Shown here piece by piece: positions 1 through 6,254 of a DNA stretch of 23,335 bases (within the stretch, counting starts at the first letter, position 1; each line of letters opens with the position of its first letter). Source of the stretch: a virus. The notes beneath the pieces are model-generated. The model had not been told where the DNA came from, did not search any database, and was given only the letters and a program-made list of their open reading frames with translations. The translations under genes and the position numbers were made by a program. The stretch covers positions 1-23,335 of the IMG/VR virus record IMGVR_UViG_3300020411_001284; one strand, written 5' to 3'.

Positions 1-41
1 CCGTATGAAAATACTATATGTTTTTCTTGTTCGTCTGCCAT
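1..41 (-). CDS. start of an unidentified gene, cut by the window edge
   Basis: Only the first 13 codons are present (MADEQEKHIVFSY), read from an ATG four bases after the stop of the Cys-rich peptide gene. The upstream GGATAATTAA gives a weak ribosome site. The tight spacing fits the operon style of the rest of the window. Too little remains to suggest a function. Confidence 0.55.
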   Translation of the reverse strand, partial: MADEQEKHIVFSY

Positions 42-45
42 TTAA

Positions 46-96
46 TTATCCGCAACAAGTGCAAGAACAGCATTCACAACATTTACATTTACTCAT
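46..96 (-). CDS. 16-residue cysteine-rich micropeptide
   Basis: A 17-codon frame encodes MSKCKCCECCSCTCCG, with eight cysteines in sixteen residues. The ATG overlaps the TGA of the 392-residue gene upstream (ATGA), and a GAGGAG lies 6 bases before it, so a real, coupled start is well supported. The Cys-x-Cys and Cys-Cys pattern would suit thiolate metal binding, as in metallothioneins, but the peptide is far shorter than any metallothionein I know. No function can be assigned. The next gene starts four bases after its stop, so it is embedded in a contiguous translation unit and not in a spacer. Confidence 0.6.
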   Translation of the reverse strand: MSKCKCCECCSCTCCG

Positions 97-1271
97 GTCT
101 TTCTCCTCGCGTCGTTTTTATTAAAGTTAAGAGCACTAAACTCTTTCCTATCTACAAATTTAGAAGGTCTGCCATTTCGTATTGCTACAAAACCTTCTGG
201 TTTAACTTTTTGTCCGTCTACTTCATGTCCCCATTGTGATTTCTGAGACATTGTTTTAGTAAGGATATCCTTTGCTGCTTGAAGGTGTCTGTGCATGTGC
301 ATAGGTCCTTCAAAGTGTTCCTTATTCTTATTTATATGTCCTACGGTGTCATCATGTGTTTTTTGATGCCTAGCTTTTGCTGCTGGTGTAGATACTCCGT
401 CTATTTTCTTTTGTAGTCTGGTACTTACATGTTTAGCAAAACCTTCATGAGAATACTGTTCGCCTGTTCTAACCGTGTGGTTAATATATGTCTTCTTAGC
501 GTCTGCATGTTTTAGAACAGTATCGTGGTGCTCATCTGGTGTATTTTTAAAATGTGCTACTGCTTGTTTTAGATGATGATCTACCTTAGCCCTATCCTCT
601 AAAGAGTATCTATGAGTACTCATATCGTGATTGGCTGACATCATATGTACGTCTTTATGCTTTTTAAAGTTGTTATGATCTATAGCACCATGAGTTGCTT
701 TTAAAGTATCTATTGTCTTACCTTCGTACTTTGTATGTACTGCTAATCCTAATTGTGCATTAGCAGCTGCCTTGCCGTGTTCTGAATCATGTGGTGCGTG
801 ATATGTAATCAACTGTGGTGTAAACTCTACTCTATTACCTTTCTTTTTAACATCTCCAGGACCGTGCATAATGTCTGCTTGATATACACCATCAGGCTCT
901 ATTTTATGTGCGTGATCTAATGCTGCTTTTAATTTGGATACAAGTCCAGGAGCATGGCCATGATTAGCATCTATGTCTTCGTGTGTATGATTAATCTTAG
1001 GATTTTTATTAAATGCTGATTTTGATGCTACAAAAAACTTGCCATTCTCTGGGTGTTTCCCAAATACAACAGCAGGACTACCATCATATTTTATTGTGGT
1101 ATCTGTTTGTCCTTGTCCTTTACCTTGTAAATGATTATGAACATCATTTATAGTATGAAACGCATGTCCAAAACCTTCTTTACCAGCATGCAGAACATGA
1201 TCTTCCACATGCTCAAGATGTTTGAGCTTGTCTTCTTCTGCCTGTTCTCTTAAAAATTCTCTGAACTTCAT
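93..1271 (-). CDS. histidine-rich 392-aa protein with ligase/nucleotidyltransferase-like motifs (DUF6267-like)
   Basis: I believe this is a conserved protein of T4-like marine phages, usually annotated as hypothetical (DUF6267-like, from memory). Residues 61-64 are KYDG, the KxDG lysine motif of covalent nucleotidyltransferases (DNA/RNA ligases, capping enzymes). EG at 359-360 (EGFVAI) resembles motif IV, and K371 in SKFVD resembles motif V. Residues 128-136 (GVYQADIMH) and the following VEFTPQLI could correspond to motifs III and IIIa, although the usual acidic residue is not clear. The middle is very rich in His and Lys and makes the motif I to IV distance (about 300 residues) longer than usual. 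ATG is 5 nt after a TATAAATA. The gene ends in an ATGA overlap with the Cys-rich peptide. Ligase-like activity is inference. Confidence 0.75.
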   Translation of the reverse strand: MKFREFLREQAEEDKLKHLEHVEDHVLHAGKEGFGHAFHTINDVHNHLQGKGQGQTDTTIKYDGSPAVVFGKHPENGKFFVASKSAFNKNPKINHTHEDIDANHGHAPGLVSKLKAALDHAHKIEPDGVYQADIMHGPGDVKKKGNRVEFTPQLITYHAPHDSEHGKAAANAQLGLAVHTKYEGKTIDTLKATHGAIDHNNFKKHKDVHMMSANHDMSTHRYSLEDRAKVDHHLKQAVAHFKNTPDEHHDTVLKHADAKKTYINHTVRTGEQYSHEGFAKHVSTRLQKKIDGVSTPAAKARHQKTHDDTVGHINKNKEHFEGPMHMHRHLQAAKDILTKTMSQKSQWGHEVDGQKVKPEGFVAIRNGRPSKFVDRKEFSALNFNKNDARRKT

Positions 1272-1276
1272 ATCCG

Positions 1277-1284
1277 TATTTATA
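1277..1284 (-). promoter_or_regulatory. late-promoter-like TATAAATA, 5 nt before ATG
   Basis: The minus strand reads TATAAATA, then CGGAT, then the ATG of the 392-aa gene. TATAAATA is the T4 late promoter recognised by gp55 with the gp45 clamp. In T4 the start lies about 5-6 nt downstream, which here is the ATG itself. The octamer overlaps the stop codon of the glycosyltransferase gene. Confidence 0.5.
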
Positions 1285-2026
1285 ATAAACGGATAAACGG
1301 AAAGTCTAATTTTGTTTTCTTAGTTCCTGTTAACTTATCCATTTCCTCGTAGGTTAATGGAGTTATGTAAACATAATTTTTTAACTTTTCATCATATCCG
1401 ATATATTCCGTCCTCTCTAATCCTGGTATTACTCTACCATGTTTACCTTGTTCTGTGTTTTCAACTCTACAACCAGACTCTCTAACATTTGTTATAGCAT
1501 GTAATCTTTTTAAGAACTCTCGATCACCATAATGATATCCTGTAAAAGATTCATCGTAACCACCTGCTTCCCAGAAGGTTTCTTTATCTATTACAAAGCA
1601 GTTCATATGTCCAGTTGATTTCCCCTCGAACTGTTGATTATATCTTTGATAATTTTGAAAAGTATAAACTGAGCCTTTATTAAACTTTCTTCTCTTCAAT
1701 GCTGCTACATCAGGCGGATACATTAAAACATCAGAATCAAAAAATGCTATCCAATCTGTTGTAGCATATTTTGCTATAAGGTTTCTACAACCATGTGAAT
1801 TGAACCCTAAGTCTCTAGATACTTTCCATACCTGTATAGTAGGTCCATGCTCAGTTAAATTTAATTCTTGATTTATAATATCTATTGCAGGGTAATCAGG
1901 CGAACCATCATCTACTAAAAATATATCAACACCACTAGGCCATTTTTCCCAGAGACGACATAACTCTATAAGCCTAGCAGGCTCGTTATAGTAAGTATAA
2001 CCTGCAGTGAACCTAAGTTGTTTCAT
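1280..2026 (-). CDS. family 2-like glycosyltransferase
   Basis: Predicted GT-A glycosyltransferase that would move a sugar from a nucleotide-sugar donor to an unknown acceptor. Using the ATG at 2026 (248 aa), the N-terminus has a beta strand ending in VDDGS (38-42), as in GT2 enzymes. FFDSDV (96-100) supplies the DxD-like metal site, and GGYDES...GDREF resembles the later acceptor and catalytic region. An AAAGGTGG lies about 9 nt before this ATG; an alternative ATG at 2035 sits directly against that site and is less likely. There is no signal peptide or membrane segment, so it acts in the cytoplasm. Its neighbour two genes upstream is a cytidylyltransferase, which suggests a small sugar or polyol modification set. 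The acceptor could be virion glycoprotein, DNA or host envelope; the sequence does not say. Confidence 0.8.
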   Translation of the reverse strand: MKQLRFTAGYTYYNEPARLIELCRLWEKWPSGVDIFLVDDGSPDYPAIDIINQELNLTEHGPTIQVWKVSRDLGFNSHGCRNLIAKYATTDWIAFFDSDVLMYPPDVAALKRRKFNKGSVYTFQNYQRYNQQFEGKSTGHMNCFVIDKETFWEAGGYDESFTGYHYGDREFLKRLHAITNVRESGCRVENTEQGKHGRVIPGLERTEYIGYDEKLKNYVYITPLTYEEMDKLTGTKKTKLDFPFIRLL

Positions 2027-2366
2027 CCGAGACATCCACCTTTGTGAGGTCTACAGCAGGAAAGTCTATAGCTCCTCCAGTATTCAATTGAAACTGCTCG
2101 TTATGAGTTAAATTATCTTTAAAATAAACTTCATAACCAGTAAATATCTCAACAACATCTGAGGTGATTTGTCCTTCCAACATGTGCATAAACTCGTTCA
2201 CATGTTTGTTTATTTCCTGTAAGGTTAAACCACCCTCAGGGTCATCTATATGAGCTATTACATACTCATTACTAGGACCTGGTCTCCACATAGGGAATTC
2301 TTTATCAACCCCATGTGCTCTCCAGACTTTAGTGCACGCTACGATTTTTAATTTCTGCGACATCAT
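2013..2366 (-). CDS. unknown 117-aa protein
   Basis: I do not recognise a family. The protein is soluble, without signal or membrane segment. It begins with a short beta-like stretch (KLKIVACTKVWRAHG), has a proline-rich turn (PMWRPGPSNEY) and then an amphipathic region. It overlaps the 3' end of the preceding 64-aa gene and runs into the glycosyltransferase start, so it is translated in the same unit. Two consecutive ATG codons (2366 and 2363) are possible starts. Position in the sugar-enzyme cluster is the only hint to its role. Confidence 0.65.
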   Translation of the reverse strand: MMSQKLKIVACTKVWRAHGVDKEFPMWRPGPSNEYVIAHIDDPEGGLTLQEINKHVNEFMHMLEGQITSDVVEIFTGYEVYFKDNLTHNEQFQLNTGGAIDFPAVDLTKVDVSDETT

Positions 2367-2523
2367 ACATCTCTATATTGTTTCTTACATCATTTATATC
2401 TATATTGTTTTTTGTTGCAAGAGTATTGGCCGTCTGATGCCAATATGCCTTGAACTCTCCATGTAAGGCTCTTCGTTCTGCTTTAACACAATTAACTATC
2501 CTTTGGATTTCTTTGTTTTTCAT
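2329..2523 (-). CDS. unknown 64-aa protein
   Basis: Small, charged, largely helical protein with no family I recognise. The frame is open from a GTG at 2529, but the ATG at 2523 is preferred because GAGGAG lies 5 nt before it. The gene begins inside the end of the cytidylyltransferase gene (32 nt overlap) and its 3' end overlaps the 117-aa gene, so all three are tightly coupled. Confidence 0.6.
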   Translation of the reverse strand: MKNKEIQRIVNCVKAERRALHGEFKAYWHQTANTLATKNNIDINDVRNNIEMYDVAEIKNRSVH

Positions 2524-2956
2524 TTTCACTCCTCGCTGTGCGTTTTCTGAGATCAGTACTACTGAAAGAATGATCTCGTTTATTATAGATTATTTCAATC
2601 TTCCTTTTATAGCAAATTCTTTTTGCTGTAAATTCTATGTCCTTATATTCTTCACCCAATATCCTAACATTAATAGGTAAGGTTAAAAATATATCTTCTA
2701 ATTCTTTTTCTGTATTATAGACGACTATCTCATCTACATTTTTATTTGATGCTAATTGAATTTGTCGTTCAACGACACTTTGTACTGGAGGATTCTTTTC
2801 TTTTCTGTCTTGAGTTGGATCGACTTGCAGAGCTGCTATCAGGTAATCACAATGTCTTTTGGCCTCTTCTAGCATAACACAATGTCCTGCGTGAAGGAGG
2901 TCAAAAGTACTGCAGGTTATTCCAATGCGTCCGCAATTTTTGTAATCTAACCTCAT
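2492..2956 (-). CDS. cytidylyltransferase-like nucleotidyltransferase (TagD-like)
   Basis: A 154-aa nucleotidyltransferase of the HxGH superfamily. H22-A-G-H25 in TFDLLHAGHCVML is the nucleotide-binding signature, and SFSSTDLRKR near residue 130 matches the C-terminal S-S-T-x-x-R/K motif of glycerol-3-phosphate and related cytidylyltransferases. It should activate a phosphorylated polyol, sugar or choline-like substrate with CTP (or ATP), releasing pyrophosphate. Length fits the TagD type. GGAG precedes the ATG, which overlaps TGA of a short upstream frame (ATGA). Together with the glycosyltransferase downstream it suggests making and attaching a polyol or sugar group. Pantetheine-phosphate or heptose adenylyltransferases share the fold and cannot be excluded. 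Confidence 0.8.
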   Translation of the reverse strand: MRLDYKNCGRIGITCSTFDLLHAGHCVMLEEAKRHCDYLIAALQVDPTQDRKEKNPPVQSVVERQIQLASNKNVDEIVVYNTEKELEDIFLTLPINVRILGEEYKDIEFTAKRICYKRKIEIIYNKRDHSFSSTDLRKRTARSENEKQRNPKDS

Positions 2957-3091
2957 AACTCTATCTCCACTGCCTGTTCACCTTTTGACGATGTAGTTTT
3001 TGCTAATTTCAGATCTTCTTCTACTAAATAACATAACAGTAGCAATAAGAGATTGTAAACTAAATGTTGCCATTTCTTTCACATTACTCAT
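2953..3091 (-). CDS. small gene split over two frames (frameshift or recoding)
   Basis: An ATG at 3091 with GGAG upstream opens a 37-codon frame starting MSNVKEMATFSLQSLIATVM and ending at 2978 in an arginine-rich tail. In the +1 frame, open from about 3078 to 2953, the codons give a more protein-like ending (YLVEEDLKLAKTTSSKGEQ, then AVEIEL), whose TGA overlaps the next ATG as ATGA, the usual junction here. That frame has no ATG and no ribosome site of its own. I infer one protein of roughly 55-60 aa that crosses frames near the TTATTTAG around 3026-3033, by a sequencing or assembly indel, a real mutation, or programmed frameshifting. Function unknown; the first part could be a weak membrane or amphipathic helix. 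Confidence 0.5.
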
Positions 3092-3134
3092 TATATATCT
3101 CCGAAACACATAATCAACACAAAATCAACACAAT

Positions 3135-3638
3135 TTAGGTATTCAATAACTCTAATCCCCATTTCTGTATAACATCATGTACATAATCTGGGTAATCTCC
3201 TGGATTATCTCCATAAGATTCTAGTTTTTTCTTGAACCAAACACCTGTTTGCTCTTCTCCATTTAAATATTCTTCACTATAAACATATACACCTGCAAAG
3301 TTATAGTATTCATCTGTATAGGTCATCATTAGTTTAACACCAGGATCTATACGAATCAAATACTCTCCTAATCTTTCAAACCATTTATAGGGTGATGACC
3401 ATGAAGATGTGATTGTAACATTATCACCTTCAAAACCAGATATGTAAGCAACCTGAGGACCTATTTCTTCCTCCATGTATTCGTTGTCTATAATTTCTAC
3501 ATCAGATAAGAAATGTGAGAACTCTAATCCTCTTTCGTCATAGTCCTCTCTTATAGAATCAAATACTTCCTTAAAAGCTTCTCTAGCTTGAAAGTTTCCT
3601 TTTATAAGATTTACAGTGCTATAAACATTGTTTGCCAT
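3135..3638 (-). CDS. Api92-like (DUF1281-type) hypothetical protein
   Basis: The 167-aa product starts MANNVYSTVNLIKGN and carries a WSSPYKWFERLGEYL block followed by a strand-rich TYTDEYYNFAGVYVY block. This resembles the ferredoxin-like domain of Api92-type phage proteins, which typically begin MAN and have a W-x-x-P-x-x-W segment. Their role is unknown. The frame is open further up to 3710, but the ATG at 3638 is preferred because that upstream stretch overlaps a separate small gene and this ATG gives the family N-terminus; the GGGTGA before it is a modest ribosome site. Acidic and soluble. Confidence 0.7.
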   Translation of the reverse strand: MANNVYSTVNLIKGNFQAREAFKEVFDSIREDYDERGLEFSHFLSDVEIIDNEYMEEEIGPQVAYISGFEGDNVTITSSWSSPYKWFERLGEYLIRIDPGVKLMMTYTDEYYNFAGVYVYSEEYLNGEEQTGVWFKKKLESYGDNPGDYPDYVHDVIQKWGLELLNT

Positions 3639-3837
3639 TTCTATCACCCATTTGAAAAACGTAATCCTTAGCCGTCTGCATGGCAATTCTCCTGCCCTCA
3701 GACTGATCAATAATATGTTGTGTAAATACTGGTTTGCCTAATTTAAAAAAGGTTACCACAAATTGCTTGATAGGAACATCTTGTTGTTCTATCTTAGCGC
3801 TAAAAAAACTGTTTCCAAATGATGATATAAATCGCAT
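3619..3837 (-). CDS. unknown 72-aa protein
   Basis: Small protein beginning MRFISSFGNSFFSAKIEQQD, with no family I recognise. A GGAG lies 7 nt before the ATG. Its last 20 nt overlap the Api92-like gene and its start follows the 80-aa gene by three bases, so it sits in a tight operon. The C-terminal half (QSEGRRIAMQTAKDYVFQMG) looks helical. Confidence 0.6.
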   Translation of the reverse strand: MRFISSFGNSFFSAKIEQQDVPIKQFVVTFFKLGKPVFTQHIIDQSEGRRIAMQTAKDYVFQMGDRNGKQCL

Positions 3838-3840
3838 ATT

Positions 3841-4083
3841 TTACTCCACTGGGTATTTGGTTTGACTAAAGTTATATCTCCTGCTCAGCAATAATTCTAA
3901 CTTTTCGTGTGCTGAGGCTAATTTTTCTAATTCCATGTCTATTGCTTGTACCACGTCAGGGTGTTCACCTATACCCGCTGGATTTTCTAAATATACTCTG
4001 ACGTTTGCTTTAGCAGAGGCAATCTCGCCTCTATACCTTGTCTCGAGAGCTTCTAATAATTCTTTGCCTATTTCTGATACCAT
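3841..4083 (-). CDS. unknown 80-aa helical protein
   Basis: Predicted all-helical with a possible coiled-coil hairpin: an N-terminal helix (KELLEALETRYRGEIASAKAN), a Pro/Gly turn (ENPAGIGEHP) and a second helix rich in Leu and Glu. GAGGG lies 5 nt before the ATG. It is the first gene after a 177-nt untranslated leader with a late-promoter-like site at its far end, so it may be expressed late. No family recognised. Confidence 0.65.
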   Translation of the reverse strand: MVSEIGKELLEALETRYRGEIASAKANVRVYLENPAGIGEHPDVVQAIDMELEKLASAHEKLELLLSRRYNFSQTKYPVE

Positions 4084-4260
4084 CTTTTCCCTCTGTTAGT
4101 AAGGGGCAGTTTAACGTCGTTACCCCAGGACTCTCCTTTTGTTGTATTGGTTATTTGGCACTGACACCTAGGTAACCACCCCAAAAAGAGGTTCGTAATT
4201 TGTGGTTGTTTATTTGATTTCCGAAAGTGTTGAACAACCAAAACTCACTTATATTTATGC
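4084..4260 (-). other. 177-nt untranslated leader with possible RNA structure
   Basis: No frame with a plausible start is seen here, the longest gene-free stretch of the window. On the minus strand it contains several short self-complementary elements: GTTG-TT-CAAC, the palindrome GGTTACC with neighbours, and GGGG ... CCCC enclosing AACG-A-CGTT, close to the start of the 80-aa gene. It could be a structured 5' UTR or a small RNA. Folding is by eye only. Confidence 0.35.
4252..4259 (-). promoter_or_regulatory. late-promoter-like CATAAATA
   Basis: The minus strand reads CATAAATATAAGTG just after the TAG of the HTH gene. It differs by one base from the T4 late octamer and shares a 13-base run (ATAAATATAAGTG) with the site at 7558-7565. 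It would drive the untranslated leader and the 80-aa gene. Confidence 0.45.
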
Positions 4261-4521
4261 CTAGCTAAAAAGTGCTGAACCGTTTTGTGCAAATGCACTA
4301 GCGATCATCGCTCTGCTAGGTGTACCAAGACGATAAGTTGGGTTACCAGCTTTATTCGTATTGGTGTAAATAGCATATCCTTTAGATCTAAGAACATTAA
4401 TCTTAGCAGGAAGTCTATTTACTCTGAGCTTGTGTGTTGCCACAGCATTGCTCAGTGCTTTGCCAGTGTTCAAAAAGTTAAGAACTTTTTGCTCTTGACT
4501 CACCGTTTTACGAGTTGCCAT
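4261..4521 (-). CDS. small helix-turn-helix protein
   Basis: An 86-aa basic protein starting MATRKTVSQEQKVLNFLNTG. The order helix, helix, recognition-like helix (VNRLPAKINVLRSKGYAI) and beta wing (YTNTNKAGNPTYRLGTPSR) fits a winged helix-turn-helix domain, of a kind I recall in T4-like marine phages. Likely DNA-binding; its targets are unknown. The frame opens at 4551, but ATG 4521 is chosen because AAGGAGG lies 5 nt before it. It overlaps the end of the upstream gene by 14 nt. As part of an early-promoter block it could be a phage transcription regulator, which is inference. Confidence 0.75.
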   Translation of the reverse strand: MATRKTVSQEQKVLNFLNTGKALSNAVATHKLRVNRLPAKINVLRSKGYAIYTNTNKAGNPTYRLGTPSRAMIASAFAQNGSALFS

Positions 4522-4876
4522 AAGGGCCTCCTTCATTTGTGGCACCTTCATTTACAACCACCGTACTAGAAACACTAGGTGCTCCTGTATTCACGGTAGT
4601 TTTAGATTTAGGTACCGTTCTAAAAATGACCTTTTGAAGTGCATCTCTCACATCAGGAGTAAATTCAGAAATTTCTTTCTCCTTATCCTGATCTAACAAA
4701 AACTGAGAAGCAGCTTTTTTGGTCATAGCTTCCGGCAATTCTACAAACATTGTGTCTGTGTTAGATTTTGCCGTAAGTTTCTTAATGCGAGAAACCATAT
4801 CGTTCCCGAACCTAGCCTTAGTTTGGCCGTGTTCAGTAACAGAATAGCCTGCATATTTAAATAGTTGTTCAGTCAT
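4508..4876 (-). CDS. unknown 122-aa protein
   Basis: No recognised family, though I recall similar proteins in T4-like marine phages. The first 75 residues look like a compact alpha/beta domain (FKYAGYSVTEHG, then basic helix VSRIKKLTAKS). The C-terminal 40 residues are rich in Thr, Ser, Val and Gly and probably disordered. GGAG precedes the ATG, and a strong sigma70-like promoter lies about 30 nt upstream, indicating early expression together with the HTH gene. Confidence 0.7.
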   Translation of the reverse strand: MTEQLFKYAGYSVTEHGQTKARFGNDMVSRIKKLTAKSNTDTMFVELPEAMTKKAASQFLLDQDKEKEISEFTPDVRDALQKVIFRTVPKSKTTVNTGAPSVSSTVVVNEGATNEGGPYGNS

Positions 4877-4906
4877 AACATCTCCATTTAATTAACTATA
4901 CTACAC

Positions 4907-4935
4907 ATTATAGACTCTTGTAAACCAAGAGTCAA
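4907..4935 (-). promoter_or_regulatory. sigma70-like early promoter with spacer dyad
   Basis: On the minus strand TTGACT and TATAAT are separated by exactly 17 bp. The spacer holds CAAGAGTC which, with GACTCTTG beginning in the -35 box, forms an 8-bp inverted repeat around a 5-nt centre. It precedes the 122-aa gene. Confidence 0.8.
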
Positions 4936-4959
4936 CCTTTTTGTGGACCAAAAGAGCAA

Positions 4960-5334
4960 TTATCCTGCTAACCTCTTTAAGGTATGTTGCTTGTTATACT
5001 CGAAGCCTTTTTTGTAGCAGTAATAATCAAAATCACCATCTACATCTTCGGCATCCATATCCCAAGCAAGAGCTTGTCTAAAGTCTTTTGCTCCAATATT
5101 AACTAAATAAGAAAGTTCCTTATGAAAGTCTTTCCAATTGGAGGCCTTCATCTTCTGCTCTTCCTCATATTGAGCATTAGCAGTTTCAACAAGACTATCC
5201 AAAGTGGACCTAAGTTCTTCAACAGAAGAATTATTGAACAAACCTCTTGGCCTAAAGCCATAAACGTCTTTATAAGCGTCGCTTATATAAGTAAGTAATT
5301 GTTCTTTTTCTGTTAAATCTTCCCAAGCTGTCAT
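4960..5334 (-). CDS. unknown 124-aa acidic protein
   Basis: Acidic, soluble protein starting MTAWEDLTEKEQLLTYISDA. The segment SDAYKDVYGFRPRG is one I recall from many phage hypothetical proteins, but no function is known to me. Most of the chain looks helical. AAAGGA lies 6 nt before the ATG, and a sigma70-like promoter with 17-bp spacing lies just upstream, so it is likely an early, possibly host-directed product. Confidence 0.7.
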   Translation of the reverse strand: MTAWEDLTEKEQLLTYISDAYKDVYGFRPRGLFNNSSVEELRSTLDSLVETANAQYEEEQKMKASNWKDFHKELSYLVNIGAKDFRQALAWDMDAEDVDGDFDYYCYKKGFEYNKQHTLKRLAG

Positions 5335-5371
5335 CTAATTTCCTTTACTTTTTTATTTAATATACCGTTAT

Positions 5372-5400
5372 TATGCACTCTTACGGACCATAAGTCAAGC
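5372..5400 (-). promoter_or_regulatory. sigma70-like early promoter
   Basis: Minus strand TTGACT, 17 bp, CATAAT. The spacer includes GTCCGTAAGAGTG, close to those of the promoters before gp43 and the 122-aa gene. It precedes the 124-aa gene by about 40 nt. Confidence 0.7.
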
Positions 5401-5443
5401 ATTTTTTCAAAAGATTTTGTGTTGTATATCAATAACTTAGAAT

Positions 5444-6040
5444 TTATTTTTCTGATAAATCAAGAGATTCGTTGTTCATTTTGATGAATTTCCCTGGATT
5501 TCCGTACCAAAGCTCGCCAGGTGGGACAGATTCCCTTAATACTGTATTAGCACCAATAACTGAGCTTTCCCCTATATCTACCCCTGGCATTAGGGTTACA
5601 TTGATCCCTATAAGTACATTATCGCCTATTGTACCCCCAGGTTCTTTAATGTTGGTAGCGTACTTCTGTGGCCCTTTGTGGACCTTATTTGTCTGGAAAA
5701 AAGATGCTGACATTATTACATTATTACCTATAACTGCATCCTGTGTGATACCACATAAGGAACCTATAATACAATCATCACCTATTTTGGCTCGTTCTCT
5801 GACATCTCCACCAAACCCTGATATCTGTGTCCTTTGTCCTATAACTACATCTTCTCTGAGCCAAACATAATGTCCAATTTTAGACCCCCTGCCAATTTCC
5901 ACACCTCTGTCAATAACACAGAAAGGTCCGATTTCAACATCGACTCCTATATGAGTTTCTTTGTCTACCCAGGCTGTTGGGTGGATACCTTTTCCAGTAC
6001 GTCTTCGGTCTTTCCATCTGTGGAATTCATAGTCTTCCAT
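5444..6040 (-). CDS. left-handed beta-helix (hexapeptide) acyltransferase
   Basis: From about residue 18 to 175 the protein consists of hexapeptide repeats of the form [IV]-G-x-x-[AVSC]-x (for example IGVDVEIGPFCVIDRGVEIG and IGDNVLIGINVTLMPGVDIG), which build a left-handed beta helix. The end VPPGELWYGNPGKFIK is the usual closing of sugar O/N-acetyltransferases. These trimeric enzymes transfer acetyl or acyl groups from CoA or ACP to sugars or amino sugars. The 198-aa length is normal. A GAGGAG stands 10 nt before the ATG, which lies 76 nt inside the preceding gene. A role in acetylating a surface or virion glycan, alongside the window's glycosyltransferase and UDP-sugar dehydrogenase, is inference. 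Confidence 0.85.
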   Translation of the reverse strand: MEDYEFHRWKDRRRTGKGIHPTAWVDKETHIGVDVEIGPFCVIDRGVEIGRGSKIGHYVWLREDVVIGQRTQISGFGGDVRERAKIGDDCIIGSLCGITQDAVIGNNVIMSASFFQTNKVHKGPQKYATNIKEPGGTIGDNVLIGINVTLMPGVDIGESSVIGANTVLRESVPPGELWYGNPGKFIKMNNESLDLSEK

Positions 6041-6240
6041 TGTAACTTCACTCCTCGTCTTACAAGTTCGTTTAAAAATTTTGTACGGTGTTTTTTCTTT
6101 CCCTTATTAACCGCTTCTATAATTTCGTCTGTTGGTGTCATTTTAAGATAATAATGTTTCCACCTCCATCTGTTCGTCGGTCTACCCGTCTTTTCACTCT
6201 TAACATATTCTTTAACTGATGGTTTAAACTTTGGTGGCAT
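5965..6240 (-). CDS. small basic protein
   Basis: A 91-aa Lys/Arg-rich protein starting MPPKFKPSVKEYVKSEKTGR, which I recall as a small conserved protein of T4-like cyanophages without known role. RWRWKHYYLK is the most distinctive segment. GGAGAG lies 5 nt before the ATG. It overlaps the acyltransferase gene by 76 nt, which is long for this genome, but both have good ribosome sites. Nucleic-acid binding is possible from its charge only. Confidence 0.65.
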   Translation of the reverse strand: MPPKFKPSVKEYVKSEKTGRPTNRWRWKHYYLKMTPTDEIIEAVNKGKKKHRTKFLNELVRRGVKLQWKTMNSTDGKTEDVLEKVSTQQPG

Positions 6241-6254
6241 TTTATCTCTCCATT

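Noticed and set aside
18-239. Plus-strand open frame at the left edge
   Set aside because: Opposes the well-supported 392-aa gene and the Cys-rich peptide gene; composition is that of translated antisense.
3092-3134. Repeated AATCAACACA and a TTGATT-16-TATAAT match
   Set aside because: The would-be -10 box overlaps the ATG of the small gene, so transcription would begin inside it; the short direct repeat is only two copies.
5472-5870. Plus-strand 132-codon open frame
   Set aside because: It is the antisense of the hexapeptide repeats, whose regular codons keep the opposite strand open. No ribosome site, and all supported genes are on the minus strand.
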